26,365 nucleotides of DNA from Clostridiales bacterium UBA1390 (GTDB lineage: Bacteria > Bacillota > Clostridia > Lachnospirales > Bianqueaceae): NCBI GenBank assembly GCA_002305315.1, contig DBQQ01000045.1, positions 1 to 26,365 on the forward strand. Reading direction: 5' to 3'. The notes beneath the pieces were generated by a model. The model made no database searches and was not told the DNA's origin. It worked only from the letters and a program-made list of their open reading frames with translations. A program made the translations under genes and the position numbers. This document shows positions 8,130 through 15,661 of the stretch, piece by piece. Every line of letters starts with the position of its first letter. Position 1 is the stretch's first letter.

Positions 8130-8585
8130 TCACCTGAGGGTGTAATGATGCGGTCTCCGGGATCTGACGACACATAGGGAAATGGTGCAGGCGCTCTGCA
8201 TTGTGGAAAAATGCCCATACGAAGTCCCTTCAGCCCGGCACAGCAGCAGCTTGACAGGTTTCCGATGCTGGCAGATGTAGTCCACCATCCACTCCACATA
8301 GCGGCTGGAGGCTTCTCCCATATGCGCAGGCTGCTCTTCCTCCGGAAGTTCGGCAAAATCGGTCTGCGCTTCCATAAACCTTCCCATTAGGGCAGTGGCG
8401 TGGGGTTCTACGATGGCAGCGAATAGTGCTTCCTTGCTGGAAAAGTAACCATAAAAAGCCCCAGTGGTCACCCCGGCATTTTTCACAATCTGCCGCAAAG
8501 AAGCGCCGAGAAACCCTTTCTCGGAAAATTCTTCTAAAGCGGCCTGCTGTATTCTTTCTAAGGTATCCAGTGATCTTTCTTCCAT
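8130..8585 (-). CDS. TetR/AcrR family regulator, C-terminally truncated
   Basis: A 151-residue protein from the chosen ATG (8583-8585), which has GGAG 6 nt upstream on the minus strand; the in-frame ATG at 8595-8597 lacks a site. Residues 5-56 hold a complete TetR DNA-binding domain (helix-turn-helix SLRQIVKNAGVTTGAFYGYF). The ligand-binding half looks normal to about the segment KLLLCRAEGTSY, then the residues (MQSACTISLCVVRSRRPHHY) no longer resemble the family and the protein ends 40-50 residues short. It probably regulated the neighbouring exporter. The DNA-binding part may still work, but dimerisation and ligand response are doubtful. Confidence 0.72.
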   Translation of the reverse strand: MEERSLDTLERIQQAALEEFSEKGFLGASLRQIVKNAGVTTGAFYGYFSSKEALFAAIVEPHATALMGRFMEAQTDFAELPEEEQPAHMGEASSRYVEWMVDYICQHRKPVKLLLCRAEGTSYGHFSTMQSACTISLCVVRSRRPHHYTLR

Positions 8586-8596
8586 AGCAGTCTCCA

Positions 8597-8650
8597 TATA
8601 ACAGCGCTATGTAACGATGTTATAATACGCCTGATGCTTCGTTATGTCAA
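8597..8650 (-). promoter_or_regulatory. Promoter and inverted-repeat operator of the TetR gene
   Basis: On the minus strand -35 TTGACA (8645-8650) and -10 TATTAT (8622-8627) are 17 bp apart. TATAACA (8597-8603) and TGTTATA (8618-8624) form the arms of a 28-bp imperfect palindrome, extended inward by a further CG/CG match, which overlaps the -10 and start site. This is the usual geometry for TetR autorepression. Confidence 0.65.
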
Positions 8651-8750
8651 GGGGGGAAAAGTTTTTTTTGTAGATGAATTCGGTAAGAGGTGTTGTATAC
8701 GCTTCCCACATCATTCCAGAATGGCACAGCTTCTATGGGGCACGTCAGTA

Positions 8751-8780
8751 TTGACAAGCAAGATGCTTTCTTGCTATAAT
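8751..8780 (+). promoter_or_regulatory. Promoter of the DUF3842-lar-nik region
   Basis: -35 TTGACA (8751-8756) and -10 TATAAT (8775-8780), 18-bp spacer, both perfect. Transcription should start near 8787, giving a leader of about 28 nt. Confidence 0.85.
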
Positions 8781-8814
8781 AAATGACGGCAAAAGACAAA
8801 AGGGAGGGAAGCGC

Positions 8815-9222
8815 ATGCAGGTCTTAGTGATTGATGGACAGGGCGGAGGCTTGGGGCGTCAGTTAGTGAGCGCCATCAAGGAGCGTTTCCCCAAGATAGA
8901 AGTTTTAGCTGTCGGAACGAATAGTATGGCAACGGCGGCGATGTTGCGCGCAGGAGCGGATCAGGCGGCCACGGGAGAGAATTCTGTAGTCGTCGCGTCT
9001 TCGCGGGCGGAGGTCATCTTAGGCCCGATTGGGATTGTGATCGCCGATTCGATGATGGGAGAGATCACGCCGCGTATGGCGGTGGCCATTGGACAGAGTC
9101 ACGCAAAGCGGATCCTGATTCCGGTCAACCATTGCGATAACATTATTGTAGGAGTAGCGGAATCTTCGATGACTCGTAACGTGCAGAATGCCATGACAGC
9201 GCTGGAAGCGCTGATATCATAA
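8815..9222 (+). CDS. DUF3842 family protein
   Basis: A 135-residue protein with a Rossmann-like start (VLVIDGQGGGLGRQL, residues 3-17), a glycine-rich nucleotide-binding pattern, then alternating strands and helices (VVVASSRAEVILGPIGIVIA). I recognise it as DUF3842, a conserved family of unknown function found mainly in anaerobic Clostridia. GGGAGGG lies just before the ATG. Its position directly upstream of larE-larB-larC and a nickel-type importer, behind a strong promoter, suggests a link with nickel or NPN cofactor metabolism. A terminator hairpin lies between it and larE, so it may be partly independent. The function is unknown. Confidence 0.88.
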   Translation: MQVLVIDGQGGGLGRQLVSAIKERFPKIEVLAVGTNSMATAAMLRAGADQAATGENSVVVASSRAEVILGPIGIVIADSMMGEITPRMAVAIGQSHAKRILIPVNHCDNIIVGVAESSMTRNVQNAMTALEALIS

Positions 9223-9330
9223 GAAGAGCCTGCAGGAAGCAGGCGAGACCCCCACAGGGGATGAATACAGACAAGAAATAGAATGCCAGGAAGGTATGTG
9301 TCTTCAGAAGAAGACGATGCCTTCCTTTTA
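9223..9330 (+). promoter_or_regulatory. Structured larE leader ending in a terminator/attenuator
   Basis: Three successive hairpins: GCCTGC/GCAGGC just after the DUF3842 stop, CCCC/GGGG near 9250-9260, and a long hairpin with AGGAAGG (9288-9294) pairing CCTTCCT (9320-9326), with inner GTCTTC/GAAGAC, followed by TTTTA. The last is a good intrinsic terminator. No promoter is visible between it and larE, so the lar-nik genes need readthrough. That could be constitutive leakage or controlled attenuation. It matches no riboswitch class I can name. Confidence 0.7.
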
Positions 9331-9356
9331 TTGTGAAAAAAGAAAGGGTGTTAAGC

Positions 9357-10112
9357 ATGACTTTACAGGAGTTTTTTCAGGCAGTGCCCAGAGAGGCGGT
9401 TGCCTTTTCCGGAGGGACCGATTCCGCCTTGGTGCTTTGGGCAGCAAAGCGATATGGCGCGGATGTGTGCGCCTACTATGCCAGAACCGCATTTCAGCCG
9501 GAGTTTGAATGGCAGGATGCCAAGCGGTTGGCGACAGAACTGGGAGTGACCTTGCGAGAAGTTCCCGTGGACATTCTGAGTGTTCCTGAAGCTGCGGCTA
9601 ACGGACCAAGACGCTGTTATTATTGTAAGCAGGCGCTGTTCCAGGCACTCTGGAAAACGGCGAGAGAGGACGGATATACGATGCTCCTGGACGGCACCAA
9701 TGCCTCAGATGATGCAGGGGATCGCCCGGGCATGGTGGCCTTGCGAGAATTAGGGGTTCGATCTCCCCTGCGCGAGTGCGGCATTACGAAACAAGAAGTA
9801 AGAAAACGATCGCAGGAGGCAGGTCTATTCACTTGGGACAAACCGGCTTATGCCTGTCTAGCCACGCGGATTCCCACGGGAACACCTGTTTGCGAGGAGG
9901 ATCTGAAACGGGTGGAGCAGGCGGAGAACAAGATGAGTTCCCTGGGATTTACGGATTTTCGGGTGCGTCTATGGGAGGGCGCGGCTCGACTCCAGGTAAC
10001 GGAAAATCAATTGGACATGCTGATGGAGAAACGTCAAGAGATTTTGACAGCACTACGGCCTTATTTTACAGCCATCCTACTGGACTTAGAGAGCCGTAAT
10101 CCATCGATGTAA
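9357..10112 (+). CDS. larE: LarE, ATP-dependent sulfur transferase for the Ni-pincer cofactor
   Basis: A 251-residue PP-loop enzyme that adenylates the dicarboxylated pyridinium nucleotide made by LarB and inserts sulfur to form the thiocarboxylates of NPN. The PP-loop is SGGTDS at 18-23. The cysteine equivalent to the sacrificial Cys176 of Lactiplantibacillus LarE is C167 in KPAYACLATRIP. A CxxC pair (C87, C90 in RRCYYCKQ) is also present; with C167 it could bind a [4Fe-4S] cluster, as described for the cluster-dependent LarE of Thermotoga, making sulfur transfer catalytic. The ATG at 9357 has GAAAGGGTG 6 nt upstream; a GTG at 9333 sits in the terminator tail and is less likely. Confidence 0.93.
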   Translation: MTLQEFFQAVPREAVAFSGGTDSALVLWAAKRYGADVCAYYARTAFQPEFEWQDAKRLATELGVTLREVPVDILSVPEAAANGPRRCYYCKQALFQALWKTAREDGYTMLLDGTNASDDAGDRPGMVALRELGVRSPLRECGITKQEVRKRSQEAGLFTWDKPAYACLATRIPTGTPVCEEDLKRVEQAENKMSSLGFTDFRVRLWEGAARLQVTENQLDMLMEKRQEILTALRPYFTAILLDLESRNPSM

Positions 10113-10125
10113 AAGGAGGACGACA

Positions 10126-10890
10126 ATGGATAATAAACAAGACATCTTATATTTATTGCGCCAAGTGTCAGAGGGGACGGTGGCGCCCGAAGATGCGTTA
10201 CTGCAGCTCAAGGAGGCGCCCTTCGAGGATCTGGGATATGCGAAGGTGGATTTTCACCGCAGCGTTCGGCAAGGCGCAGCCGAAGTCATCTATGGGGCCA
10301 GTAAGACGCCGGAACAGATTGCGGGCATCGCGAAGACTATGGGAGAAAAAGGCTGTCGCAACGTGCTGATTACTCGTATCAGCCAAGAGACCGCAGACTG
10401 GGTGGGCGAGAAGATTCCACTGACCTATCATCCGCTGCCGCGGTTGGCGATTGCCTATCCGGCTGATCACCCCAGCCGGGGGAACATCGTTGTCGCCACA
10501 GGAGGAACCAGCGATATGGGAGTGGCCGAAGAAGCGGCTTTAACTGCTGAGATGATGGGAAATCGGGTGACTCGGCTTTATGATGTGGGGGTGGCCGGGC
10601 TCCATCGGCTGCTATCCAATCTGGAGGTACTGATGAGCGCGCGCTGTGTAGTGGCTGTTGCAGGAATGGAAGGAGCTTTGGCATCCGTAATCGGCGGCCT
10701 TGTGGATTGTCCCGTTATTGCGGTGCCCACCAGTGTGGGGTATGGCGCGAGTTTCGGTGGCATCTCTGCCCTGCTCTCTATGCTTAATTCCTGCGCATCC
10801 GGCTGCAGCGTCGTCAATATCGACAACGGATTCGGAGCCGGATTCCTGGCCAGCCGAATCAATCAAATGGAAGGAATCAAGGAGGAATAA
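10126..10890 (+). CDS. larB: LarB, NaAD carboxylase/hydrolase
   Basis: A 254-residue enzyme that carboxylates the pyridinium ring of nicotinic acid adenine dinucleotide at C5 and cleaves the phosphoanhydride, the first step of NPN synthesis. The C-terminal two thirds are the PurE-like domain, with GGTSDMGVAEEA at 126-137 and NSCASG around C223, matching the catalytic cysteine region of characterised LarB, and NIDNGFGAG near 231-239. AAAGGAGG precedes the ATG. It lies 13 nt after larE and 4 nt before larC, clearly in the same operon. Length is normal for the family. Confidence 0.95.
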   Translation: MDNKQDILYLLRQVSEGTVAPEDALLQLKEAPFEDLGYAKVDFHRSVRQGAAEVIYGASKTPEQIAGIAKTMGEKGCRNVLITRISQETADWVGEKIPLTYHPLPRLAIAYPADHPSRGNIVVATGGTSDMGVAEEAALTAEMMGNRVTRLYDVGVAGLHRLLSNLEVLMSARCVVAVAGMEGALASVIGGLVDCPVIAVPTSVGYGASFGGISALLSMLNSCASGCSVVNIDNGFGAGFLASRINQMEGIKEE

Positions 10891-10894
10891 TGAC

Positions 10895-12202
10895 ATGAAG
10901 ACTCTCTATATCGAATGCAATATGGGCGCGGCTGGCGACATGCTGATGGCAGCGCTATATGATCTTCTGGAAGACCAGCAGGGATTCCTGAATACTATGA
11001 ATGGACTGGGCCTGCCCGGTGTGCATGTGGAAGCACAGAAAGGGGTAACCTGTGGAATCGCCGGCACACACATGGCAGTGACAGTACACGGAGAAGAAGA
11101 GAAGGAACCGGCCGCGGATCATCAGGACCATCACGATCACGACCACGACCATCATGCTCATGACCACGGCCATGAGCACCACAACCATGATCACAGCCAT
11201 GACCATCACAGCCACGACCATCATGACCACGACCATCATGACCACGATCATCATCATCACCATGCGACACCCGGACACATCGCGGAGATCATAGATGCCC
11301 TTCCCCTACCGCAGGCGGTGAAAGCGCAGGCGCGCGGAGTCTATGATCGAATCGCACAGGCAGAAGCTGCGGCCCATGGCTGTCCGGTAGGCGACGTACA
11401 TTTTCATGAAGTAGGAGCGTTGGACGCCGTCGCGGATGTGACAGGCGTCTGCTACGCATTGTATCTCCTGCAGCCAGAACGCATCCTTGTGTCTCCCATT
11501 CATGTGGGCAGTGGAACGGTTCGTTGCGCGCATGGCGTCATGCCCGTTCCGGCACCTGCAACGGCACGGCTCCTGACGGGAATCCCCTATTACACGGGAC
11601 AGATTCGCGGAGAATTATGTACCCCCACCGGAGCGGCGCTTCTCGCACAGTTTGCAGAGAGTTTTGGCCCCATGCCCATCATGCGGGTACAGAAAGTAGG
11701 CATTGGCATCGGCACCAAGGCCTTCGAACAGGCCAATTGTGTCCGAGCCTTCTGGGGAGAGACGGCGGACGAGAGTAATGGGGAGATCACGGAGTTGGTC
11801 TGTAACATTGATGATATGACGCCGGAGGCGCTGGCCTTTGCATCGTCCCGCCTGCTGGAACTGGGCGCGCTGGACGTTTATACGACGCCGGGAACGATGA
11901 AAAAAGGACGACCGGGTCATGTTCTTACCGTGCTTTGTCAGGCGGACAAGGAGCAGGATCTCGCAAGGCACATCCTGGAGCAGACAACTACTAATGGTTT
12001 GCGGGTTAGGCGCTGTGGAAAATATTTTTTACATCCGGATTTTCGCGTGATAGAAAGCCAATGGGGACCGGTGCGCATCAAGACCGCAGAGGGATATGGT
12101 GTCCGTCATGAAAAACCGGAGTTCGAGGATGTCGCCCGCCTGGCCCGGGAACAGGGCCTGCCCTATCAGACAGTGCTGAACGACGTACTGCGTAAGATCT
12201 AA
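10895..12202 (+). CDS. larC: LarC, CTP-dependent nickel insertion protein with His-rich insert
   Basis: A 435-residue cyclometallase that inserts nickel into the dithiolated nucleotide to complete NPN. It opens with the family motif YIECNMGAAGDMLMAAL. Residues 76-123 are a metal-binding tract with about 29 histidines in 48 residues, interspersed with aspartates. After it come DVHFHEVGALDAVADVTG and the C-terminal domain with CNIDDMTPE. LarC is here one continuous frame; in Lactiplantibacillus plantarum it is made from larC1 and larC2 by ribosomal frameshifting, so no frameshift is needed in this organism. GGAGG at 10881-10885 and the ATG at 10895 set the start, although the frame is open further upstream within larB. 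Confidence 0.95.
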   Translation: MKTLYIECNMGAAGDMLMAALYDLLEDQQGFLNTMNGLGLPGVHVEAQKGVTCGIAGTHMAVTVHGEEEKEPAADHQDHHDHDHDHHAHDHGHEHHNHDHSHDHHSHDHHDHDHHDHDHHHHHATPGHIAEIIDALPLPQAVKAQARGVYDRIAQAEAAAHGCPVGDVHFHEVGALDAVADVTGVCYALYLLQPERILVSPIHVGSGTVRCAHGVMPVPAPATARLLTGIPYYTGQIRGELCTPTGAALLAQFAESFGPMPIMRVQKVGIGIGTKAFEQANCVRAFWGETADESNGEITELVCNIDDMTPEALAFASSRLLELGALDVYTTPGTMKKGRPGHVLTVLCQADKEQDLARHILEQTTTNGLRVRRCGKYFLHPDFRVIESQWGPVRIKTAEGYGVRHEKPEFEDVARLAREQGLPYQTVLNDVLRKI

Positions 12203-12223
12203 AGAGTTCGAGGAGATATACAG

Positions 12224-13828
12224 ATGAGATTTTGGAAGATCAGAGGACTGGCGTTGCTATTGGGGCTGGCCCTCATCGCGGGCTGCCAGGGAGGAACCAC
12301 CTCTCAGGAGGACCGACAAGAGAGTACCGACTCGGTCATCATCGCCATGGGCCCCACCTCGGAGCCGGAGGCCGGGTTCGATCCTGCCTTTGGCTGGGGT
12401 GCGGGCGAGCATGTGCATGAACCGCTGATACAGAGCACCCTATTGGTGACGAATACCGATCTGACCATCGGCTATGACCTGGCGACGGATTATTATGCCA
12501 GCGAAGATGGTCTGACCTGGACAGTGACGCTTCGGGACGATGTGCATTTTACCGATGGAGAACCGCTGACGGCGGCGGATGTGGCATTTACCTATAATAC
12601 AGTCAAGGCCTCCAGTTCGGTCAACGATTTTACCATGTTGGATTACGCGGAGGCGACGGATGACGTGACGGTCGTTTTTCACATGAACCGTGCGTTTTCG
12701 ATCTGGCCGTATACGATGGCCATTGTGGGTATCGTGCCGGAACATGCCTATGACAGCGCCTCCTATGGTACAAATCCCATTGGCTCGGGACGGTATATTC
12801 TGAAGCAATGGGACAGGGGACAACAGGTGATTCTGGAGGCAAACCCGGACTATTACGGGGAGGAGCCGGCGATGAAGCGGGTGACGATCCTGTTCATGGA
12901 AGAGGACGCGGCGTTTCTGGCGGTACAGGCGGGCCAGGTCGACGTGGCGTATACATCGGCCACCTATTCGGATCAGACCGTGTCCGGCTACAGTCTGGCT
13001 TCGTATGCCAGCGTGGATAACCGCGGATTCAACCTGCCGGCCATCATGCAGACGACGGATGCAGAGGGGCGAACCATCGGAAACGATCTCACCGCCGATG
13101 TACGGGTACGGCGGGCCATCAATATCGGCATCGACCGGCAGGAGATGATCGACAACGTGCTGAATGGATATGGTACGCCGGCATACAGCATCTGCGACCA
13201 GCTCCCCTGGTATAATGAAGCGTCAGAAGTGGAATACGATCCGGAAGCCGCTGCTGCATTGCTGGAGGAGGCAGGCTGGATGATGGGCGAGGACGGCGTT
13301 CGCCAGAAAGAGGGAGTTCGCGCCGAGCTGACGCTCCTGTATGCCAATGGGGATTCGGTCCGGCAGGCGCTCACTGCGGATTTTGCCAACCAGCTGGGCG
13401 AGCTGGGGATTGATTGTACGCTGGAAGGCGTGGGGTGGGATACGGCCTACGACAGGGCGCTGTCTACCCCGCTTCTATGGGGCTGGGGCGCGCATACACC
13501 CATGGAACTCTATAATATTTATCACAGCATGGCGGATACCGGATACGCCGAATATTCCCCGTATGCCAATGAAACCGTGGATACGTACATGGATCAGGCA
13601 CTGGCGAGCAGCGATCTGGAAGAATCCTATGCGTTGTGGCAGCTGGCCCAGTGGGATGGCACGACGGGGGTGACGCAGGAGGGGGACATTCCCTGGGTGT
13701 GGCTCGTCAATATCGATCATCTGTACTGGGTGCGAGATGGCCTTACGATTGCGGAGCAGAAGATCCATCCCCATGGTCATGGATGGTCCTTAGTCAATAA
13801 CGTGGATCAGTGGCGATGGTCATCGTGA
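12224..13828 (+). CDS. Extracellular solute-binding lipoprotein, NikA/DppA family
   Basis: A 534-residue SBP_bac_5 protein that binds substrate outside the membrane and delivers it to the permeases encoded next. It has a lipoprotein signal: basic start, hydrophobic residues 8-19 and lipobox IAGC with C21 as the lipidated cysteine. Family features include the GLTWTVTLRDDVHFTDGEPL region and NPIGSGRYIL. Near the C-terminus the cluster HPHGHGWS (three histidines within five residues) could coordinate a metal. The family imports peptides or nickel/metallophore complexes. Placement directly after larC with a 21-nt gap argues for nickel, but this is inferred. GAGGAG lies 9 nt before the ATG. Confidence 0.88.
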   Translation: MRFWKIRGLALLLGLALIAGCQGGTTSQEDRQESTDSVIIAMGPTSEPEAGFDPAFGWGAGEHVHEPLIQSTLLVTNTDLTIGYDLATDYYASEDGLTWTVTLRDDVHFTDGEPLTAADVAFTYNTVKASSSVNDFTMLDYAEATDDVTVVFHMNRAFSIWPYTMAIVGIVPEHAYDSASYGTNPIGSGRYILKQWDRGQQVILEANPDYYGEEPAMKRVTILFMEEDAAFLAVQAGQVDVAYTSATYSDQTVSGYSLASYASVDNRGFNLPAIMQTTDAEGRTIGNDLTADVRVRRAINIGIDRQEMIDNVLNGYGTPAYSICDQLPWYNEASEVEYDPEAAAALLEEAGWMMGEDGVRQKEGVRAELTLLYANGDSVRQALTADFANQLGELGIDCTLEGVGWDTAYDRALSTPLLWGWGAHTPMELYNIYHSMADTGYAEYSPYANETVDTYMDQALASSDLEESYALWQLAQWDGTTGVTQEGDIPWVWLVNIDHLYWVRDGLTIAEQKIHPHGHGWSLVNNVDQWRWSS

Positions 13829-13838
13829 GGAAAGAGTG

Positions 13839-14831
13839 ATGCGGCATCGTTTCTTTTTTGTGTTGAAAAAACTACTGCGGATGGCGCTGCTGCTCCTGGG
13901 TGTCAGCATCGTCACCTTCACCTTGATGTGCGCGTCCCCCCTGGATCCTCTTGCGACAAACGTGGGGCAGGTGGCTTTAGGGTCCATGAGCCCAGAACAA
14001 GTGGAAAAACTGGAGGCCTACTGGGGCGTCAATACGCCGCCGGTGGAGCGATACCTGGGGTGGCTAGGTAGCGTACTGCAAGGAGATTTCGGCACATCCC
14101 TTCTCTACAGGCAGCCAGTGCTTGCCATCATTGGCGAGAGACTTGGCAACTCGATCTGGGTCCTGGCCTTCGCCTGGGTCTTTTCAGGACTGCTGGGGAT
14201 GGCGCTCGGCGTGCTGGCAGGCGTCTTTAGAGGACGCTTGCCGGATCGCTGTATTCGCGGGTATTGTCTTTTGATCTCCAGTACACCCGCCTTCTGGCTG
14301 GCTCTGCTGTTGCTTTTGATCTTTTCAGTCTGGCTGGGCTGGCTTCCGATTGGACTCTCGGTCCCCATTGGCGTGGAATCTTCAGCGGTCAGTCTGATGG
14401 ATCGCTTGCGTCACGCCATACTGCCTGCGCTCACGTTGAGCATCACAGGCGTGGCCAATATTGCGATGCACACGAGAGAAAAGATGGTGGATGTACTGGA
14501 GTCCGACGCGATCCTGTTTGCTAAGGCTCGGGGAGAATCCCTGCCTTCGATTGTCTGGCGTCACGGCTTGCGGGGGGTAGCGTTGCCCGCCATTACACTG
14601 CAGTTCGCCTCCATCAGCGAGATCATCGGCGGTTCTGTATTGGTGGAACAGGTATTTTCCTATCCCGGCCTGGGGCAGGCTGCTGTGACGGCCGGCCTAG
14701 GCAGCGATCTGCCGTTGCTTCTGGGGATCACGGTCATCACGGCAGCGATCGTGTTTGCGGGAAATCTGGCTGCGGATCTTTTGTATGGCGTGGTGGATCC
14801 CAAGATTCGAAGGGGGGCGGCACGCGAATGA
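13839..14831 (+). CDS. ABC importer permease, NikB/DppB type
   Basis: A 330-residue inner-membrane permease with an N-terminal helix (about 12-32), a long external loop, and a five-helix BPD_transp_1 core. The conserved loop contacting the ATPase reads AKARGESLPSIVWRHGLRGVA, and VLVEQVFSYPGLG near the C-terminus is typical of DppB/NikB. It pairs with the next gene product. The ATG at 13839 is 7 nt from AGGA; a GTG three bases earlier is also in frame. The gap to the binding-protein gene is 10 nt and the overlap with the next gene is ATGA. Confidence 0.9.
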   Translation: MRHRFFFVLKKLLRMALLLLGVSIVTFTLMCASPLDPLATNVGQVALGSMSPEQVEKLEAYWGVNTPPVERYLGWLGSVLQGDFGTSLLYRQPVLAIIGERLGNSIWVLAFAWVFSGLLGMALGVLAGVFRGRLPDRCIRGYCLLISSTPAFWLALLLLLIFSVWLGWLPIGLSVPIGVESSAVSLMDRLRHAILPALTLSITGVANIAMHTREKMVDVLESDAILFAKARGESLPSIVWRHGLRGVALPAITLQFASISEIIGGSVLVEQVFSYPGLGQAAVTAGLGSDLPLLLGITVITAAIVFAGNLAADLLYGVVDPKIRRGAARE

Positions 14832-15652
14832 AACGACAAAACAGTCGTAAGAGCACCCTTCTTTTTCTGGGGGTGACCGTGTTTTTATTGTTGTTTCTGG
14901 TGGTGATCGGCCTTGGTGTGGAAGAAGAAGCGACGGTGACGGATTTCACCAGAACCAATCTTGCGCCCAGCCTACGGTATCCTTTTGGAACGGATTGGAT
15001 GGGGCGCGATATGTTTCTGCGCACGCTGGCGGGCCTTTCCCTCAGCATTCGTATTGGACTTCTGACAGCCGGAGTGAGTGCGGTGGTAGCCCTTCTGTTA
15101 GGCGTGGCCGCCGCGACGCTAGGGCCGCGGGTGGATGGATGCATCTCCTGGTGTATTGATCTGGTCATGGGGATCCCGCACATCTTGTTGGTGATGCTGA
15201 TCTCCATCGCCTGCGGCCGGGGTTTTGTCGGCGTCGTGACGGGAGTGGCGCTGAGTCATTGGACCTCCCTGGCTCGACTTGTTCGCGGAGAGATCCTGCA
15301 GCTTCGTCAGGCGCCCTATATGCTCGCCGCGGAAAAACTGGGCGTTTCCCGTTTTCGGCAAGCTCGATTACACATGCTGCCCCATATTTTGCCGCAATTT
15401 CTCACAGGCCTGGTACTGCTGTTTCCGCATGCGATTCTGCATGAGGCCAGCGTCACCTTCCTGGGCTTCGGGTTGGCGTCGGAGCAGCCGGCCATCGGCG
15501 TCATTCTGTCTGAGAGCATGCGGTATCTCACCACAGGAAAATGGTGGCTGGCACTGTTTCCGGGGTTGGCGCTGGTACTTGTCGTGATTCTGTTCGCATT
15601 GTTGGGAGATCGACTGCGCCGCTGGCTCGATCCTGCCAGCGTGCATGCGTAA
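14828..15652 (+). CDS. ABC importer permease, NikC/DppC type
   Basis: A 274-residue permease with an N-terminal helix (about 10-30), the family signature PFGTDWMGRDMFLRTLAG, and the coupling-loop motif AAEKLGVSRFRQARLHMLPH. HEASVTFLGFGL near residue 208 is the typical DppC/NikC/OppC stretch. Its start codon overlaps the stop of the preceding permease (ATGA), so the two subunits are translationally coupled and should form the heterodimeric channel. The segment LPHILPQFLTG has additional histidines, but I see no feature that by itself decides between nickel and peptide. Confidence 0.9.
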   Translation: MKRQNSRKSTLLFLGVTVFLLLFLVVIGLGVEEEATVTDFTRTNLAPSLRYPFGTDWMGRDMFLRTLAGLSLSIRIGLLTAGVSAVVALLLGVAAATLGPRVDGCISWCIDLVMGIPHILLVMLISIACGRGFVGVVTGVALSHWTSLARLVRGEILQLRQAPYMLAAEKLGVSRFRQARLHMLPHILPQFLTGLVLLFPHAILHEASVTFLGFGLASEQPAIGVILSESMRYLTTGKWWLALFPGLALVLVVILFALLGDRLRRWLDPASVHA

Positions 15653-15661
15653 GGAGGGGCC

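Noticed and set aside
11120..11263. Repetitive tract that could be mistaken for a CRISPR or tandem-repeat locus
   Set aside because: The repetition is irregular, in frame and explained by the His-Asp codons of larC. No CRISPR array was seen anywhere in the window.
10955..11278. Minus-strand frame rich in Met and Val over larC
   Set aside because: It is the mirror of the His/Asp-coding tract of larC (CAT/GAC codons read backwards) and not a gene.
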